Assembly: GCA_035578155.1 (NCBI GenBank)
Contig: JAPWDM010000002.1
Span: 41,252,811-41,316,810 of the forward strand
DNA from: Brachynemurus nebulosus
Taxonomy: Eukaryota; Arthropoda; Insecta; Neuroptera; Myrmeleontidae
DNA length: 64,000 nucleotides
Direction of reading: 5' to 3'
Shown: piece by piece, positions 1 through 11,852 of the stretch
How the letters are laid out: each line of letters starts with the position of its first letter
Numbering within the stretch: position 1 is the first letter of the stretch
Translations under genes and position numbers: made by a program
The notes under the pieces: model-generated
What the model was told of the DNA's origin: nothing
What the model saw: only the letters and a program-made list of their open reading frames with translations
Databases searched by the model: none

Positions 1-745
1 TTTGATTAATATGTAATTTAAAAAAGAAAGAAAAATACCTTCCATTAATGGTTACATTTTGGCAAAACCCGTTTGTTTTTTATATCGATTTTCGGTTACG
101 GTTATGGTTATCGTTAGATTCAAAGCTACCACGATTAGTTTTGCCTGTTAATCTAATTCACGCTGGTTTACAAATAAAAAAAATGCTAGGTATGTAAAGC
201 AAAACATAAACTAAGATAGGAACCGTATTCGATAATGTATACCTGAATGTTGTTAGAAGAGTAATGGAAGGAAAAAAAATCAGGCCAGAGACAGTGGTAT
301 TTATCACCTTACTCATTCAATATGTAAGGAAGAATTTTGGAAACCAAACTAATTATAATAATAGAGTGTTAGTAATATTAATCAATAAATAATGAGTGTT
401 ACAATTGAACCTAAACCCTGTAACAATTGGTCCTCTGACGGTGACGATGGTAACATTACACTTTGGTCCACATAAATGCAGTTATTTCAGTTATGAACCA
501 ACATAGAATATTTTTGTGCAGCTCATTCAAAACCTGAAAGATGCCCGTATCTTGTGCCAAAAATTTAATTCCCTGTGACTAATAAATACAAAGTTACTAG
601 CCTGTATATTTTTTTTGTTACTACTGACACACCTCTCCCCTACATATTTTTTATGAAAATATTTTTTCGCAATTATGATATATTTCATGAAAAATTTGTT
701 AATAAAACTTTATACAAGTTTTGCTAGAAACAACTTTTTTCAAAC
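1..745. other. AT-rich sequence without recognised features
   Basis: I see no supported gene, tandem array or inverted repeat here. The longest open frames are short and carry no recognisable protein motif. It is ordinary AT-rich non-coding sequence as far as can be judged. Confidence 0.6.
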
Positions 746-1040
746 TGGTGGGCAGTAGAGACAAAATTCTAATCAACCGATCTGGCTATAATTTTAATAC
801 GTTGTTCTACACATTAGTGGTTATCGTTGTTTATTTTTAATAATAATTTCTTATTTTTTGTCTCGATTTTCAATGAATAATATCACGATCTTTGAAAATT
901 TTTTTAAAAGTCCGCCATTTTGTTATTTATTAACATAAATGTTTAATCCTAGTTCGGACGATAGGGACAACTTTATAAAATAAGAATATGGTTGATTTCT
1001 TCATTTTCCATTATTACAAATGGAGATCTACTGCCCACCA
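746..1040. mobile_element. Candidate short TIR element (TGGTGGGCAGTAGA tips)
   Basis: A 14-bp exact inverted repeat, TGGTGGGCAGTAGA at 746-759 and its complement at 1,027-1,040, bounds about 295 bp of AT-rich sequence with no open frame. The arms do not extend further inward. GC-rich tips around an AT-rich non-coding core are typical of MITEs, but I could not confirm a target-site duplication, so a chance inverted repeat remains possible. Confidence 0.4.
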
Positions 1041-1433
1041 CCCACTCATGTTTTTTTGAGGAGTCTACTTTGACCTAAAAAAACATAAACAAAGCATTGT
1101 AAAATTGAGTGAGAAAATTTTTTTCGTATAGTCTAAGATGCAAATAGGAACCTATAAATAAACTGAAAAGATTGTGTTTTATTTTCATACAGAAAAAAAT
1201 TCTGAAATTAGTTTTAAATTCTACGCATTACATATAGGAATACCGCCTCAAATGATATCTTGAGAAATGTGGAAATTGTTTAAAATAATTCATCAGATAG
1301 GTAGTAAACATAAGCTTGAGGCTTGAGGGGAGAAATAACTTTAGACAGGTGAAAATAAAGGCCGTTTCGAGCTTTTTTCAAAGGAGGAGAAAATTGATCT
1401 TTATTTTTTGATCTTTATTTACTATAATTTTAA

Positions 1434-1640
1434 AGTGTGACACCATTTAAATATATATTAAAATGGTGGCTGTAGAAGTCTTCTGTTACTCTCAAAGACC
1501 GAAAATGCTCAGTGAGCGAAATGGATTGACCACAATGCGTTGTGGCAAAGGCCATAACACGTTATGGTCTGTCATCTTCGCTCACAAGCGTTTTCGGTCT
1601 TTGAGCGTAGCACTTCCAATAGAGTGTGTCACTCCACAAC
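1434..1640. repeat. Compound hairpin element
   Basis: A main stem pairs 1,491-1,520 (CTCAAAGACCGAAAA then TGAGCGAA) with 1,577-1,605. Inside it are two separate perfect stems, CCACAATGCGTTGTGG at 1,530-1,545 and CCATAACACGTTATGG at 1,552-1,567. A further small hairpin, CACCATTTAA paired with TTAAAATGGTG, sits at 1,441-1,467 just upstream. The composition is less AT-rich than the flanks. A 69-residue open frame runs through it but is explained by the palindromes. It could be a structured MITE or a non-coding RNA; the sequence does not decide. Confidence 0.7.
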
Positions 1641-2518
1641 TTCCCAAATGGCTGGCGCTATATCTGCCATAATTATTATCTTCAAAATTTAGAAAAATTT
1701 TTCTCAATAATATTAACATAAGTAGAAAATCTACATAATTTACAAAATTAAAAAATTAAAGACTGTAGGAGTTTTTAAAGAAAATTATAAATTTTTATGA
1801 AATTTTCCTCTATTTTTGGGTTAAACTTTTTTTTGCATACCTGTAGAAGATAGTGTATATTTGGAATACATATCAAAAAAACTGGTCAAATAGTTTTTGA
1901 GTGAGAACGTCAATCTATTGCGAAAATACTGTTTTGAGAAAACGTATTCTAGAGATGTTTTACTAATATTTATGGATTTTTTTTTAGTTTCAAAGATATT
2001 TCTTCCGTCAAACATATAAAGAATTTAAGTGGCCCAGCAGATTCTAACTACTCTAAGGGTACCTATCAAAAACTAAAGTAACAATTTTTCAAAAATGCAA
2101 AAAATGTAGTCAGTGCTCCAACCATAAATCATTTCAATATTAAATTGCCTTTCAACTATTGTGCTTCGAAACATTCAAAAAACACATTGTTCAGTACTTT
2201 GCCTGTCACGAATCTGTATAGTTAAACTCGAGCTAATCTTATAATACGGTACTTGACTGTATTTAAAATTTGTGTCAAATGTTAAATAATTCTATGCATT
2301 ATCATTACATATGTCCAATTTTATTGATGAAACATAAAAAGATTTGATAACTATTTAGAAATTTTATTTTGAAAATCGCCATTTTTCAACAAATATTCAA
2401 ATTAGTGAAAACACGCCATTTTTTGAAAATGACGTAATGTTTTGTAGCTAGGTATGTCGATTTTGATAATTTTCATCGATGAGATAAAATTGTGTTTTCT
2501 TTTGAATATTTCTATTAG

Positions 2519-2520
<2 letters not shown>
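1641..2520. other. AT-rich sequence without recognised features
   Basis: No gene, repeat or long inverted structure was recognised between the compound hairpin and the first (TA)n tract. Confidence 0.55.

Positions 2521-2600
<80 letters not shown>
2521..2600. repeat. (TA)n microsatellite
   Basis: About 80 bp of uninterrupted TA. The Ile-Tyr repeat open frames on both strands across it are products of the dinucleotide tract and are not genes. Confidence 0.97.
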
Positions 2601-2603
<3 letters not shown>

Positions 2604-3471
2604 ATAATAATCGACCAAAATTCAAATAAATACTTGCTTTTACTTTGACTTTTTATGAATATAATCAAAGTTTTAAGGTTATAAATATTGACATTGACGT
2701 TTAGTTGCTTCAAACTGTGACGTCACTATGGCGAGGTGTTTTTCCCGCCGCTTTCTCATTTAAAATTGTAGGGTTACTTTTTTTGATGATTTTTTACAGA
2801 ATCTGTCGAAAATAAAAGAATCACTTAACTGGCATGGAAAAACAATGCTTTTAGAATATTTTCGTAACTTCAGTCAAGAACCCTATCAGGCACTTCCATT
2901 TTTATATCTGGTGTAGACCGTTATTTCGAAACCAGCTACTCCATTGAAGAAGAACTGGTTCAAAATACAATGGAAAACAATCTGTTAATAATAAAACTTC
3001 TGCTTTTTCGTGAAATTTGACTTAATTTTCTTTCGCAAGCTGTGTCAAACGTTCCGACCACGGCTGTATCATTACCTATATTTTCCAAGATCACTTAGCC
3101 TGTAGTAACCATTTTCAATACCTTTATATAATAATATATAAATATGAAAGGCTATATATAACTCGAAATGACAAAGTATAACAGCTCTGTGTAGCTACAT
3201 TACATATGACTCTAGTCGAGTAGGTACTTGCTAGTCGACGAAATGGCTTCTAACCTTAGAGAGTAACAAAACGGACTGACTCGAATCGAAGTTAAACAGA
3301 CAGACAGACGAACAGACTGAGAGGCCGATGTTAGTGAGAAAAGAGATACATACACACATCTGATATGCAACTACTACTAACAAAACAAATTGATATGTAG
3401 AATTTTCTACGTCTCTTATTGAAATGACATCAGGCCTCACGTCTATAAAGCAAATTACACAAGTGGGGACA

Positions 3472-3473
<2 letters not shown>
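2601..3473. other. AT-rich sequence with a short GACA-like tract
   Basis: No gene recognised. A short run of imperfect CAGACAGAC units lies at about 3,296-3,320. Otherwise I see nothing supported. Confidence 0.5.

Positions 3474-3525
<52 letters not shown>
3474..3525. repeat. (TA)n microsatellite
   Basis: About 52 bp of TA repeat. Overlapping Ile-Tyr frames are artefacts of it. Confidence 0.95.
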
Positions 3526-3526
<1 letters not shown>

Positions 3527-3604
3527 TTACATGTACATATAACATCTATATGCAAATTGTATACCTATTGGAGTATCTCTCTATGTTTACTACTCTTACG
3601 AACC

Positions 3605-3934
3605 AAAACCAAAAAAATCGGTCAAAAGCGAGGAGGACTCGCACAACTAGGGTATCGTACAGTAGGGAGTAGTCCAAATTTTCGACCGCTCCAATCTCTG
3701 AGGTTAGTTACGTTACAGGATTAAATTTTCTCGAGAAGGTTGAAGTTAATAGAAGCAATGTTCTAAACGAAATTTTATATGTTTAAGTGAAATAGTTTCC
3801 AAAATACTAGTGTATAAAAATTACAATTTTCGGCACTCATTGACTATCGAACTAATAGATTATTTAAAATCTGGGGTAATCACAATCTAGTTAGACCTGT
3901 GGAATTTAAAATAGTGAATGTAAGTTTTTTATAA
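3605..3934 (+). repeat. Dispersed insect repeat, left part (interrupted)
   Basis: The segment begins with a GAGGAGGACTCGCAC / AGGGTATCGTACAG motif. This resembles the start of a repeat common in insects (a 'GTCGGACTCGCGCAC ... GGTTCCGTAC' type), recalled from general knowledge and not checked. The matching right end, with GACGGACAGACAGATGG and ACGGAACCCT, lies at 5,712-6,106. The intervening 1.8 kb is the foldback element, so the older repeat appears to have been split by insertion. Without the insertion the repeat would be about 0.7 kb. Confidence 0.5.
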
Positions 3935-5711
3935 TAACGTAAAAGCCCTCATTATGGAACGGTATCTAATACTGGAACAGTTTTGACATTTACATATTAA
4001 TGAAGTTATAAATCCTAAAATATTGGGGCACTTTATGGTTTTCACAAAATTTTTGAAAATTGTACCTTTTAACAGCACGAAACTTTTTGAACAATGAGAA
4101 AAGGGTCTTTTATGACGGTTCCGTGTTTAACATTTACGTGGGTACTTACACATTCTGCTCGTATAGGTACTAGGTGTTACAAGTTATTCATTCATTAAAA
4201 AAATCAAATCTTCTTTGTGTTTAATCAATTTTTTAATTATATGATTGTAACAATAAGTATTGTAAACTATTTCAAGTAATTCAGAATAAAATGTGTGTAT
4301 GTTGTAAGGAAAGATTTAGAGAAATATGTAATAGTTTCTGAGGTAAATGTTATTCTAAGTGCCACATTTGATTTGATGTTTGTTACAATATTAACAAATA
4401 TGCTTACCTAATTATTATCTTTTATGAATGTAGTAGAATGTATACTAGGTGTAACAAGTTATTTATTCAGTAAAATAATTTTAATTGCAATTACAATATA
4501 AATTCATCATATAATTTAATTTTTTTTAAAACTAAAATTAAAATTTATTCATATAAAAGTTATACCGTCATTTAATACATTATTATTTTTAAGGTACCAT
4601 CACAGTGTGATTCTGCCGAAAAGTAGTCAATTTTCACAATTTTTTTTCGAATAGATAGGATGGGGGAATGGGGATGAATTCTTTTTGCGATTAATAGCAC
4701 TATTTGACAATACAAAAATATTTTTTTTACTTATTTTTATTTATTGTTTATATTTATTATAATTTTTTGAAAAAAAGTGTCTTTAAAAAAGGCTGAAATT
4801 CGGTGCCCACGAATGCGGCCGCAGTTTTTATCCGGAAAAAAAAAATCAAATAGATTATCAATCTGTAGGTAAACTGCTATGTTCCTATGGGAGCTTTTTT
4901 TTGAAATTTGGAAAAATGGCGGCGGTTTGAATAAAATTTTCAATTTTTTACAGTTTTACGCGTGAAAAAATAGGAAGATTTCAAAAGAAAAAAAAAGCTC
5001 CCATAGGAACATAGCGGCTTACATTTGAAAAAGTGGAAATTTCAACTTTTGTACTTACAAATGATGTCTACCTGCCACAAATTTCGCGTAAAACGGGTAT
5101 TGTAAGTTAATTTTTATTAACATGTAAATGGTAGACAGGAAATATTGCACAAAATAAAAAATATTTATATAATAGGGTTAAAATCTTTTCTACTTTCCTG
5201 ACGCATTTTACATTATTTTGTCAAACTGATTTATAAGACGTATTCAGGTCAATAATAAATTGGTTAATATTTTAATTAAATCAAGTACTTGAAATATTTA
5301 ATTAAATAAAATACTTATAATAGTTTACAATGTTTAGTTATAATCATATCACTAAAAAATTGACTAAACATAAAGACTAGAAATATTTTATTTTTTAATG
5401 AATGAACAATTTGTAACACCTGGTACATACACGAACATAATAATGATAATATATAAGTACACATGTCAATAAAACCGTCATAAATGACCTTTTTTTTCGT
5501 TTTTAAACATTTTTCAAAGATTTTATGATAATCATAAAGTGCCCCAATATTCTAGGGTAAAGCCCAAAAATTATTATTAATAGAATGACTGTTTTTCAAT
5601 TTAAATTCATCTCGCATTTAATGTTTCCTTACTTAATTAAAGAAATAAATATGTAAATGTTAAAACTGTTCCAGTATTAGATACCGTTTCATAATGGGGG
5701 CTTTTACGTTA
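3935..5711. mobile_element. 1.8-kb foldback element (TAACGTAAAAGCCC tips)
   Basis: Both ends carry the same inverted sequence: TAACGTAAAAGCCC, then CATTATG, AACGGTATCTAATACTGGA and ACAGTTTT. Homology continues inward through AAAGTGCCCCAATAT, TAGGTGTTACAA and TTCATTCATTAAAAAA, so each arm is several hundred bases. A second inverted pair in the middle, TTCCTATGGGAGCTTTTTTT at about 4,880 against its complement at about 4,993, adds an inner stem. No transposase-like frame is present, so the element is non-autonomous. The segment 5,572-5,668 matches 9,370-9,450 closely, linking it to the element at 9,266. It sits inside the split dispersed repeat and so is younger than it. Confidence 0.85.
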
Positions 5712-6106
5712 CTAGCAAATTAAAAAATCAATGAAAATCAGCCAATTTATAAACTCATTAAAGAATTTTTTAAACTAGGTGCTAACAGAAAATTATTTCT
5801 ATAGTTGGATATACGTATTAAAATAAAAACTAGAGTAGTTCTTTGAATGATATATCACACGATATATTAATTAAAACTTTTTTTTCGAATCAAATTGGCT
5901 CTTTATTTTAATTCTAAAAAAGTTATTTTCTAATTGTTGATTAGCGATATATTTGCGCGTCATCAAAAACCTAACATTATGCCAAATTTCAAATTCTTAC
6001 GTTGCATAGTTTTCGAGAAAAACCTCTGTGACGGACAGACAGATGGACACGAGAGTAACCTTACAAGTGTTCCATTTTTCCTTTTAAGATACGGAACCCT
6101 AGAAAC
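5712..6106 (+). repeat. Dispersed insect repeat, right part
   Basis: The end contains TTTTCGAGAAAAACCTC, GACGGACAGACAGATGG, a GTGTTCCATTTTTCCTTTT run and a final ACGGAACCCTAGAAA. From general knowledge this arrangement is the 3' end of a widespread arthropod repeat. The 113-residue frame at 5,934-6,275 runs through it and is not a recognised protein. It pairs with the left part at 3,605-3,934. Confidence 0.55.
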
Positions 6107-7800
6107 GAAAAATATATCCATCTACCTATATTACGATATCTATCCACCTTGGTGCACCTCAAACCCGGCCACAACGAGGAATGAACGAGGCAACCTGCTC
6201 ATCGCAAGGGGTCGCAGGTGCAAAATATGTCAACCCTGGAGAGATATGGCCATGTTTCTTCTACTTTACATATAGGTTTGTATGTGGAATATATGCGCGT
6301 ATGTGTGTCTGTATGTGTATGTGTAGGTATATTCGTTTTTTTAAAAGTGATCTAGTGCCGTTACAACGGCCGGATGATTTGGTTACATATAACGATAGCT
6401 ATACGACCAAACGAATATGGGTAAGTATTCGATAAAGTCGAGGTGGCTTAAATTGGGACATCGGAGTATTATGAACCAAGCGGTGGTACAAGGTGTAAAA
6501 TCTAGAAAAATTTAACTTTTTTATACAAAACAGAGAGCAAACTAGTTGATATTCGGAAGGTTCGGGAAATAGTTAAATACGAGTAATTTTTTCAACCTCT
6601 TGAATCGTAAATTGGCATTTACCTAACATTTAAAAATAAAAAAAAAAATAAAAAATATTTCAAATTTTTTTTTAAAAATTTCGCAAAAATTAAAAAATTA
6701 AAAATAAATTTTGAAAAAAAATGTTGAAAAAAATTTTAAAATAATTCTTTTCAATTCTTTGGATAAAAGATGGTTTTCAAATTTAATGGATAAAAGATGG
6801 CTAACTTCTGTGGAAAAGTTCAAAAAATTGATTTTTTAATTTAATTTTGCTCCTTTAAATTTTTTTCTGAAATTTTGAACAAACGGCTTAGGAAAATAAT
6901 TCGATAGATCGATCTGCCGATTTGCAAGGTTATTGGGGGTACAGGAGGTACAAAAATTCGTACAAACATTAGGTTCCCCAACAATTTGCGCAAGGATGTG
7001 GACAATTTTTTGCAACAAGGAAAAAAGCCCCCTTTTTACACATTTTTCAGATTAAAATTACGGATGAAATAAATTCTTTCCCTAAAGTACGCGGCATAGC
7101 CTTGTAGGAAATTTATTCTGGATTCCAAAACAGTCCTTCAATTTTCTGTCCGATCACTGATTACTGAGATATCGATGGTTAAAGCAAAAAGGATCCTTTT
7201 GCATTCAAAGTTGGATATTTCCGGTACAACTCAACGTAGAGAAAAATTTAAAAAAGGAAATTGAAGCTGAATAAACAGGCTATCAAGTCAATACGATGGC
7301 TTTACTGTAAAAGCCATGGTTCAAGCCGATTCAAGCCGGTAGACCGAAAAAAAAGCAAAAAATTTGCAAAAACATTTTTTGTGTTATTCCTTAGAATTTC
7401 TTGATAACTGTTACTCCTCAAAATCTCAAAACGAAAGATCTCAAAACTAGAATATTGGAGCTTCAAAATGTTTTTTTTTTTATCATCTCGATACGACCAT
7501 TTTTCACGTAAATACAGCCCTTCAAAAATCACTAAAAATTTAACAATTTTTTTTGTTCCCTTAATTTTTTGTAGTAGTATATAAAACAAAAAAAAAAAAA
7601 AGATTTTTGAATTTTTTTTTAACTTTGATAATCAATATTTTATGTTTGACTTTTGGTCTAAGGAAACGACTCTCAAATTCACAAGAAGTATTCAAAAAAG
7701 TTTTAAGTCCGCAAAGACGCACTCTGGAGCTTTTCAATCTGAGAGAAGAGAAATCTACCAATGGTATTGAGTTTGCACAGTAAGACTTACCCTTAAAGCA
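6107..7800. other. AT-rich sequence, nothing firm
   Basis: A GT-rich patch lies at about 6,295-6,330 and several poly-A or poly-T runs follow. The small open frames carry no motif I recognise. The stretch 7,120-7,360, with paired AAGCCGATTCAAGCCGG sequence, looks repeat-like, but no second copy was found in the window. Confidence 0.45.
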
Positions 7801-8079
7801 GGTAAAGAACGTCCCCTGATGAGTGAGAAACAGAATCTAGCAGAAGGATGTGGAAATATTTAATTTTTGTCAATTAAGAAAAATTTGGTCTGCCATATAT
7901 TCCTCCACCGCCGCTCAGCCCAGGATAGTTTGCAGCCGTCTAGGAGGTTAGTTTTTTGGTTGTGTTCACCCTTCACTATGCCTTGTTTGCATACTAAAGA
8001 GTTTGTAAGCTAGAAGCAGATGCAAATCTATTTTCGGAAAAGTACAGCCGGGGTGTAGAGGGTGTACCCTGCCCGTCGC

Positions 8080-8340
8080 GAGTGGAACACCCTTGGTGGA
8101 CTCGTTGGCAATAATATGAGAGCACGAAGATTGAGAATTGTCAATTCATACTCCTTTTTGTAATGATACGGTTATGAATAAATTTACACCTTTTAAGGAA
8201 TAATTTTGGTTCTACACAAAATTTTAAGGGGTGCAGGAGTTTTTTTGACGTGGGATTCGGTTTCAACACCGAAAAGTACGCAGGGATACCATGGTCATTC
8301 ATTCAGATCAGGATATTTTTCTGTGGGACTGTGTAATCAG
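8080..8340 (+). repeat. Dispersed repeat, second copy at 50,005-50,260
   Basis: The two stretches share, in the same order, ACACCCTTGGTGGA, TTGGCAATAATATGAG, TTTTTGTAATGATA (with differences), GGTTCTA, ACAAAA, TTTAAGGGGT, TTTTTTGAC and AAAAGTGC-like words. The copy at 50 kb lies in the spacer of a foldback element (49,620-50,719). This copy lacks the AAAGGG-GCCGGGTAAG arms, so it is a truncated relative or a separate source of that spacer. The 72-residue frame at 8,206-8,424 is not conserved between copies. Confidence 0.7.
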
Positions 8341-8424
8341 TATAAATATTCCCAAATATTTTGCTCGCAAATTGTAAATATTTGGTTAAAAAAAAAGAGA
8401 TTTTCAGAACCCATTAGCAAATAG

Positions 8425-9265
8425 GAAATTAACATTTTTACGTTTATAAGCTTAAAGAAAATGGAAAAGGTAATGTCAAATTTTTAGAGAACAATTTTGT
8501 ATTGCTCGGACTATACGTTCTCTTGTAGATACGTACATTCGTAGTGATATAAAATAATACATATTTGCATAATTTTTAAACCTTGTCTACTAAACCTTTA
8601 CAAAAAACGACAAAGACAATGTTGTCTACGATACGGAGGTATACCTATACATATATACTGAAATGCCTGCGCGAGATATGTATTTATAATTTTATTTCTC
8701 GGTGATTTATGCCCGATGGCTTGATATCTACCCATGAAGCTAGATTTTATAAATTTTAGAAATGTTCGAAAAAATATTTCAACATTTATTTTCAACAAGT
8801 GACGAGTGTTTATTTATAATATTAAACAAAATGTGACAGATAAAATTTCAGACAATTATTAAATAAATATTTTCTAGAGAAACTAGTTGGAAACATAAGC
8901 TGATCGACATCTTGGAAAATTAGGTTTTATTGGAAGACATTCTAAAACGTTAATTGCGGTAAATTCATTTCGCATTCATTTCATTTCAATTAGTATTTCT
9001 GGCACTTGTCTGGTAGCTTGTGAGTTCGAGCTTATCAACAATACCTTACGTTTAATTTACAATAATTATCCTACTATAATCAAAAATAATAGTACTTCAA
9101 CAAAAATGATACATAATATGCAACATTAGTTGTTGGGTATCTAAATGGATGGATGTGCTTTGGATTCGGACTTTAAATGATTTTGTCAGTTAGCGTGTAA
9201 ATTAATGAATATCTTCAGCTCTGATGGGGTTAGAAAAATACAAGTAAGCTCAGAGTAAATCTATA
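8425..9265. other. AT-rich sequence without recognised features
   Basis: No gene or repeat structure was identified in this stretch. Confidence 0.5.
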
Positions 9266-9839
9266 TAACCTAAGCCCCTATACCGGAACGCGATCATATG
9301 TCCGAAAAGTTTGGACATTTATATATTCATGAAGTTATTTCTGAAAGAAACCATCTGATAACAAAAATTATTATTAATAGAATGATTTTTTTTTCAATTT
9401 AAATTCCCCTCGCATTTAATGTTTCCTTACTTAATTAAAGAAATTCATATACATATTAAACAATTTTTGTTGAATACAGTATTTTGATCCTTTATTTACG
9501 TCTGATACTTAAACCATTCTATGTTTCCTACTTTGACGTCTAGATGACACTCCGTGTATATATTACTCATATTACACGTCTGTTTGTATATCGGTTCCCA
9601 ACTTCTAGTGTCAATAATAATTCTTTGTTTGGATATAGATGTCGACATTTCGTAATAGAAAAACATTAATAAATAAAAATTTTTGGGTTGTATTTTTTTA
9701 AAAACTTATTCACTGGATTAAAAAAATTTTATTTCATGCTTATTAAAAAAAAAAAAATGGGTGTTTATTTGTCAATTTCTATAAACCAGTTTAATTATAC
9801 ACCTAAAAATAGTGTTCCGGTATAGGGGCTTTTACGTTA
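9266..9839. mobile_element. 0.57-kb TIR element (TAACGTAAAAGCCCCTAT tips)
   Basis: The left tip TAACCTAAGCCCCTATACC matches the complement of the right tip, which reads GTTCCGGTATAGGGGC then TTTTACGTTA. The interior has a stretch (9,370-9,450) shared with the 3,935-5,711 foldback. Its right half (about 9,595-9,839) is shared with 26,390-26,612 and, reversed, with 45,380-45,563. There is no coding capacity. It is a MITE whose tips differ from the 1.8-kb relative mainly in CCTATACCGG versus C-CATTATGG. Confidence 0.85.
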
Positions 9840-9861
9840 TGGGAAATTAAAAGTCCAGTAA

Positions 9862-10335
9862 ATAGTATATTGAGCAATAAGTGCGAGAAATTGTCGATTG
9901 CCCACGAAAGCGAAGTTTGAAGCTCATTCGCTTGAGTGGGGCAATCTACAATCCCGCACGAGAGGCACATACTATTTTTTATTACGAATTTGACATAGGT
10001 ACTTTTTTTTATTATTATCACTATTTTTGACATTTTTATTACTTTTAAAAATAACATTTTTAAGTGTTCGTCTTTTTTTTCTGAATTAATTATCGTTTAA
10101 ATTACTTTGTTGGTGGTTTCTATAGAAATAATTATGAAATATTTATTAAATGAAAAATTAAGAGACGGCTTTGCGTGTTTTGATTAAATTTTGCGTGTTT
10201 TATTGTCAATTTGCGTGTGGAAAGTTACTTTCCACACGCAAAAATGTATGCGGGAAGAGTACAGTGGGCAAACAGCTATTTTGCTTACAGAAATGTGTGC
10301 GCCAAGTTAGTACTTCTCCCGCATGAGTAATAAAA
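9862..10335. repeat. Dispersed repeat with GTGCGAGAAATTGTCG start
   Basis: The segment begins AGTATATTGAGCAATAAGTG and continues with paired short inverted words around CGAAAGCGAAG / TTCGCTTGAG and a CCCGCACGAG motif. A perfect stem, TTTGCGTGTGGAAAGT with its complement, lies at about 10,211-10,246. The first 40 bases recur at 12,988-13,020, so this is a repeat family. Its right boundary near 10,335 is uncertain. Confidence 0.5.
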
Positions 10336-11393
10336 AAATATTTTGTTCAGTGGTTCTGAAGTTATCACACCATTTTTAACTTTTCCGGAAGAATCAAAAA
10401 ATTTTAGTCAAGTCTAGTGAAACATTAAAGAAAAATATTACAAAAACTCCTAATTATTTTAAGGGTTAAACATTTTCTGTAGATCACGTATCGTAAGAGA
10501 ATCCGGATATTTTTGTGTTTTTTTTTTTTTTTTTTTTTTTCAAAAACCCTTATTTTTCCTAATAAGAACTGAAAAATTTTTTATATTAAGATAGTAAGGT
10601 AGGAGTCCGTAACATGCTTGCAACTGGCAATCGATTTTTTTCAAAATTGCACCACAATGGATGGGGATGATCGGGAAGTGATTTTATAAAATATAATTTT
10701 TTGAAAATTTAATTTGCAACAACTTTCCTTAAAAGTGCACTTATCTATCCCTAAGAATGTGAAACAGATTTTGATTTTTGGAACCACTGAGCAGAATTGT
10801 CTTTTTTGGGATTTTTCTTTGGGATTTCTGTTGGCTAATGTTTATAGATTAGTCCCTTGTCACTTATTAACTCCAATCGCCAACTCTTAGGAAATTTCAA
10901 ATAAAAGTGGGACGGGAAAGTCCTACAGTTATGTTTTTAGCTTTTTCCATTTGAATTTTGAATTTAATATTAAGTAATGTAAATGAGAATTAACTCACAA
11001 AATAACATGTAACTGAGACTTTATGTATTATAATTACATTAAGCATTTATTTTTACACATTTATATTCCACACAAAATTACAAAATATCATTTATGTGTT
11101 GCTCCATGCATATCGCTCTCACCTTTATAAGCGACATAGGTACTACAGCGTTAGCGTCATTATGTAAAAAAATCTTTTTATGAATCGCGTCGTACGTCGT
11201 TAGTAGAGACATCTATCAAGTTTTCCACTTTGTTAATTTTGTTTATATAATCAATCAAAGGAACGGGAAAAAGAAAACAGTTCTTCATTTAAAAAATATT
11301 TTTCTCTTTTTCTTGGAAAGAATAAAAAAACATTCAAATACCCAACCAAATACTGAGACAGTTTGTATAGGTAAATATATATATTGTACTAGT
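10336..11393. other. AT-rich sequence with a poly-T tract
   Basis: A poly-T run of more than 20 bases lies at about 10,519-10,541. A CAGTGGTTC word at 10,347 and its complement at about 10,781 face each other but lack matching flanks. No gene was seen. Confidence 0.5.
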
Positions 11394-11852
11394 CAGAGGT
11401 CGGTAAACATTTAGAGCCAGCCACAGTTTTGGTCTCCACTTTTACATTTTATTTGAAATAAAGTAGGTAAGGAAACGGTAACTAATTAACTGACGACTTT
11501 ACTGCTTATTATTATCTATTCAAATTAAAATAAAGGGTATAAAAAATAAAATAAAAAATAAAATAAAATTATATTGTATTCAAAACTCAATACGAACGCT
11601 GACCTTGCATTTTTCTCGAAGATTTTTCTCGAGATCTGACACATGTTTAAAATTCGACTCTAAATTTTAGCTTGTTAGTTTATTAAATTCATGGAAGAAA
11701 AAACCTGTTCACAGGAATATGTTGATCCAAAGATCGTCAGCAAATTTGGTTGTAGCGTAGCATTCCGGAAGATTATTCCAAATATCAAAAATGCAATATT
11801 AAACTATACATCTGCCCTTCATGGCTTGCGAGCCGCAGTTTGCCGACCCCTG
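11394..11852. mobile_element. hAT-like MITE (CAGAGGTCGG / CAGGGGTCGGCAAAC tips)
   Basis: The left tip is CAGAGGTCGGTAAACATT. The right tip, read inward, is CAGGGGTCGGCAAACTGCGG. These CAGNGGTCGG(C/T)AAAC tips are typical of hAT-superfamily non-autonomous elements. The immediate flanks are TACTAGT and TATTAGT, a plausible old target duplication with one change. The 459-bp body has no transposase frame and is AT-rich. Confidence 0.8.

Noticed and set aside
2402..2713. Long Ile-Tyr repeat reading frames across (TA)n tracts here and at 3.2-3.7, 41.9, 46.4, 48.3, 51.8, 52.5 and 56.0 kb
   Set aside because: They are direct translations of TA dinucleotide repeats and open on both strands. No flanking coding signal.
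5934..6275. 113-residue frame with a CDGQTDGHESNL segment as a gene
   Set aside because: The segment is the translation of the GACGGACAGACAGATGG repeat end, a common source of false proteins in insect genomes.
10347..10789. hAT element with CAGTGGTTC ends
   Set aside because: Only nine terminal bases correspond and the flanking octamers (ATTTTGTT, AGCAGAAT) do not match.
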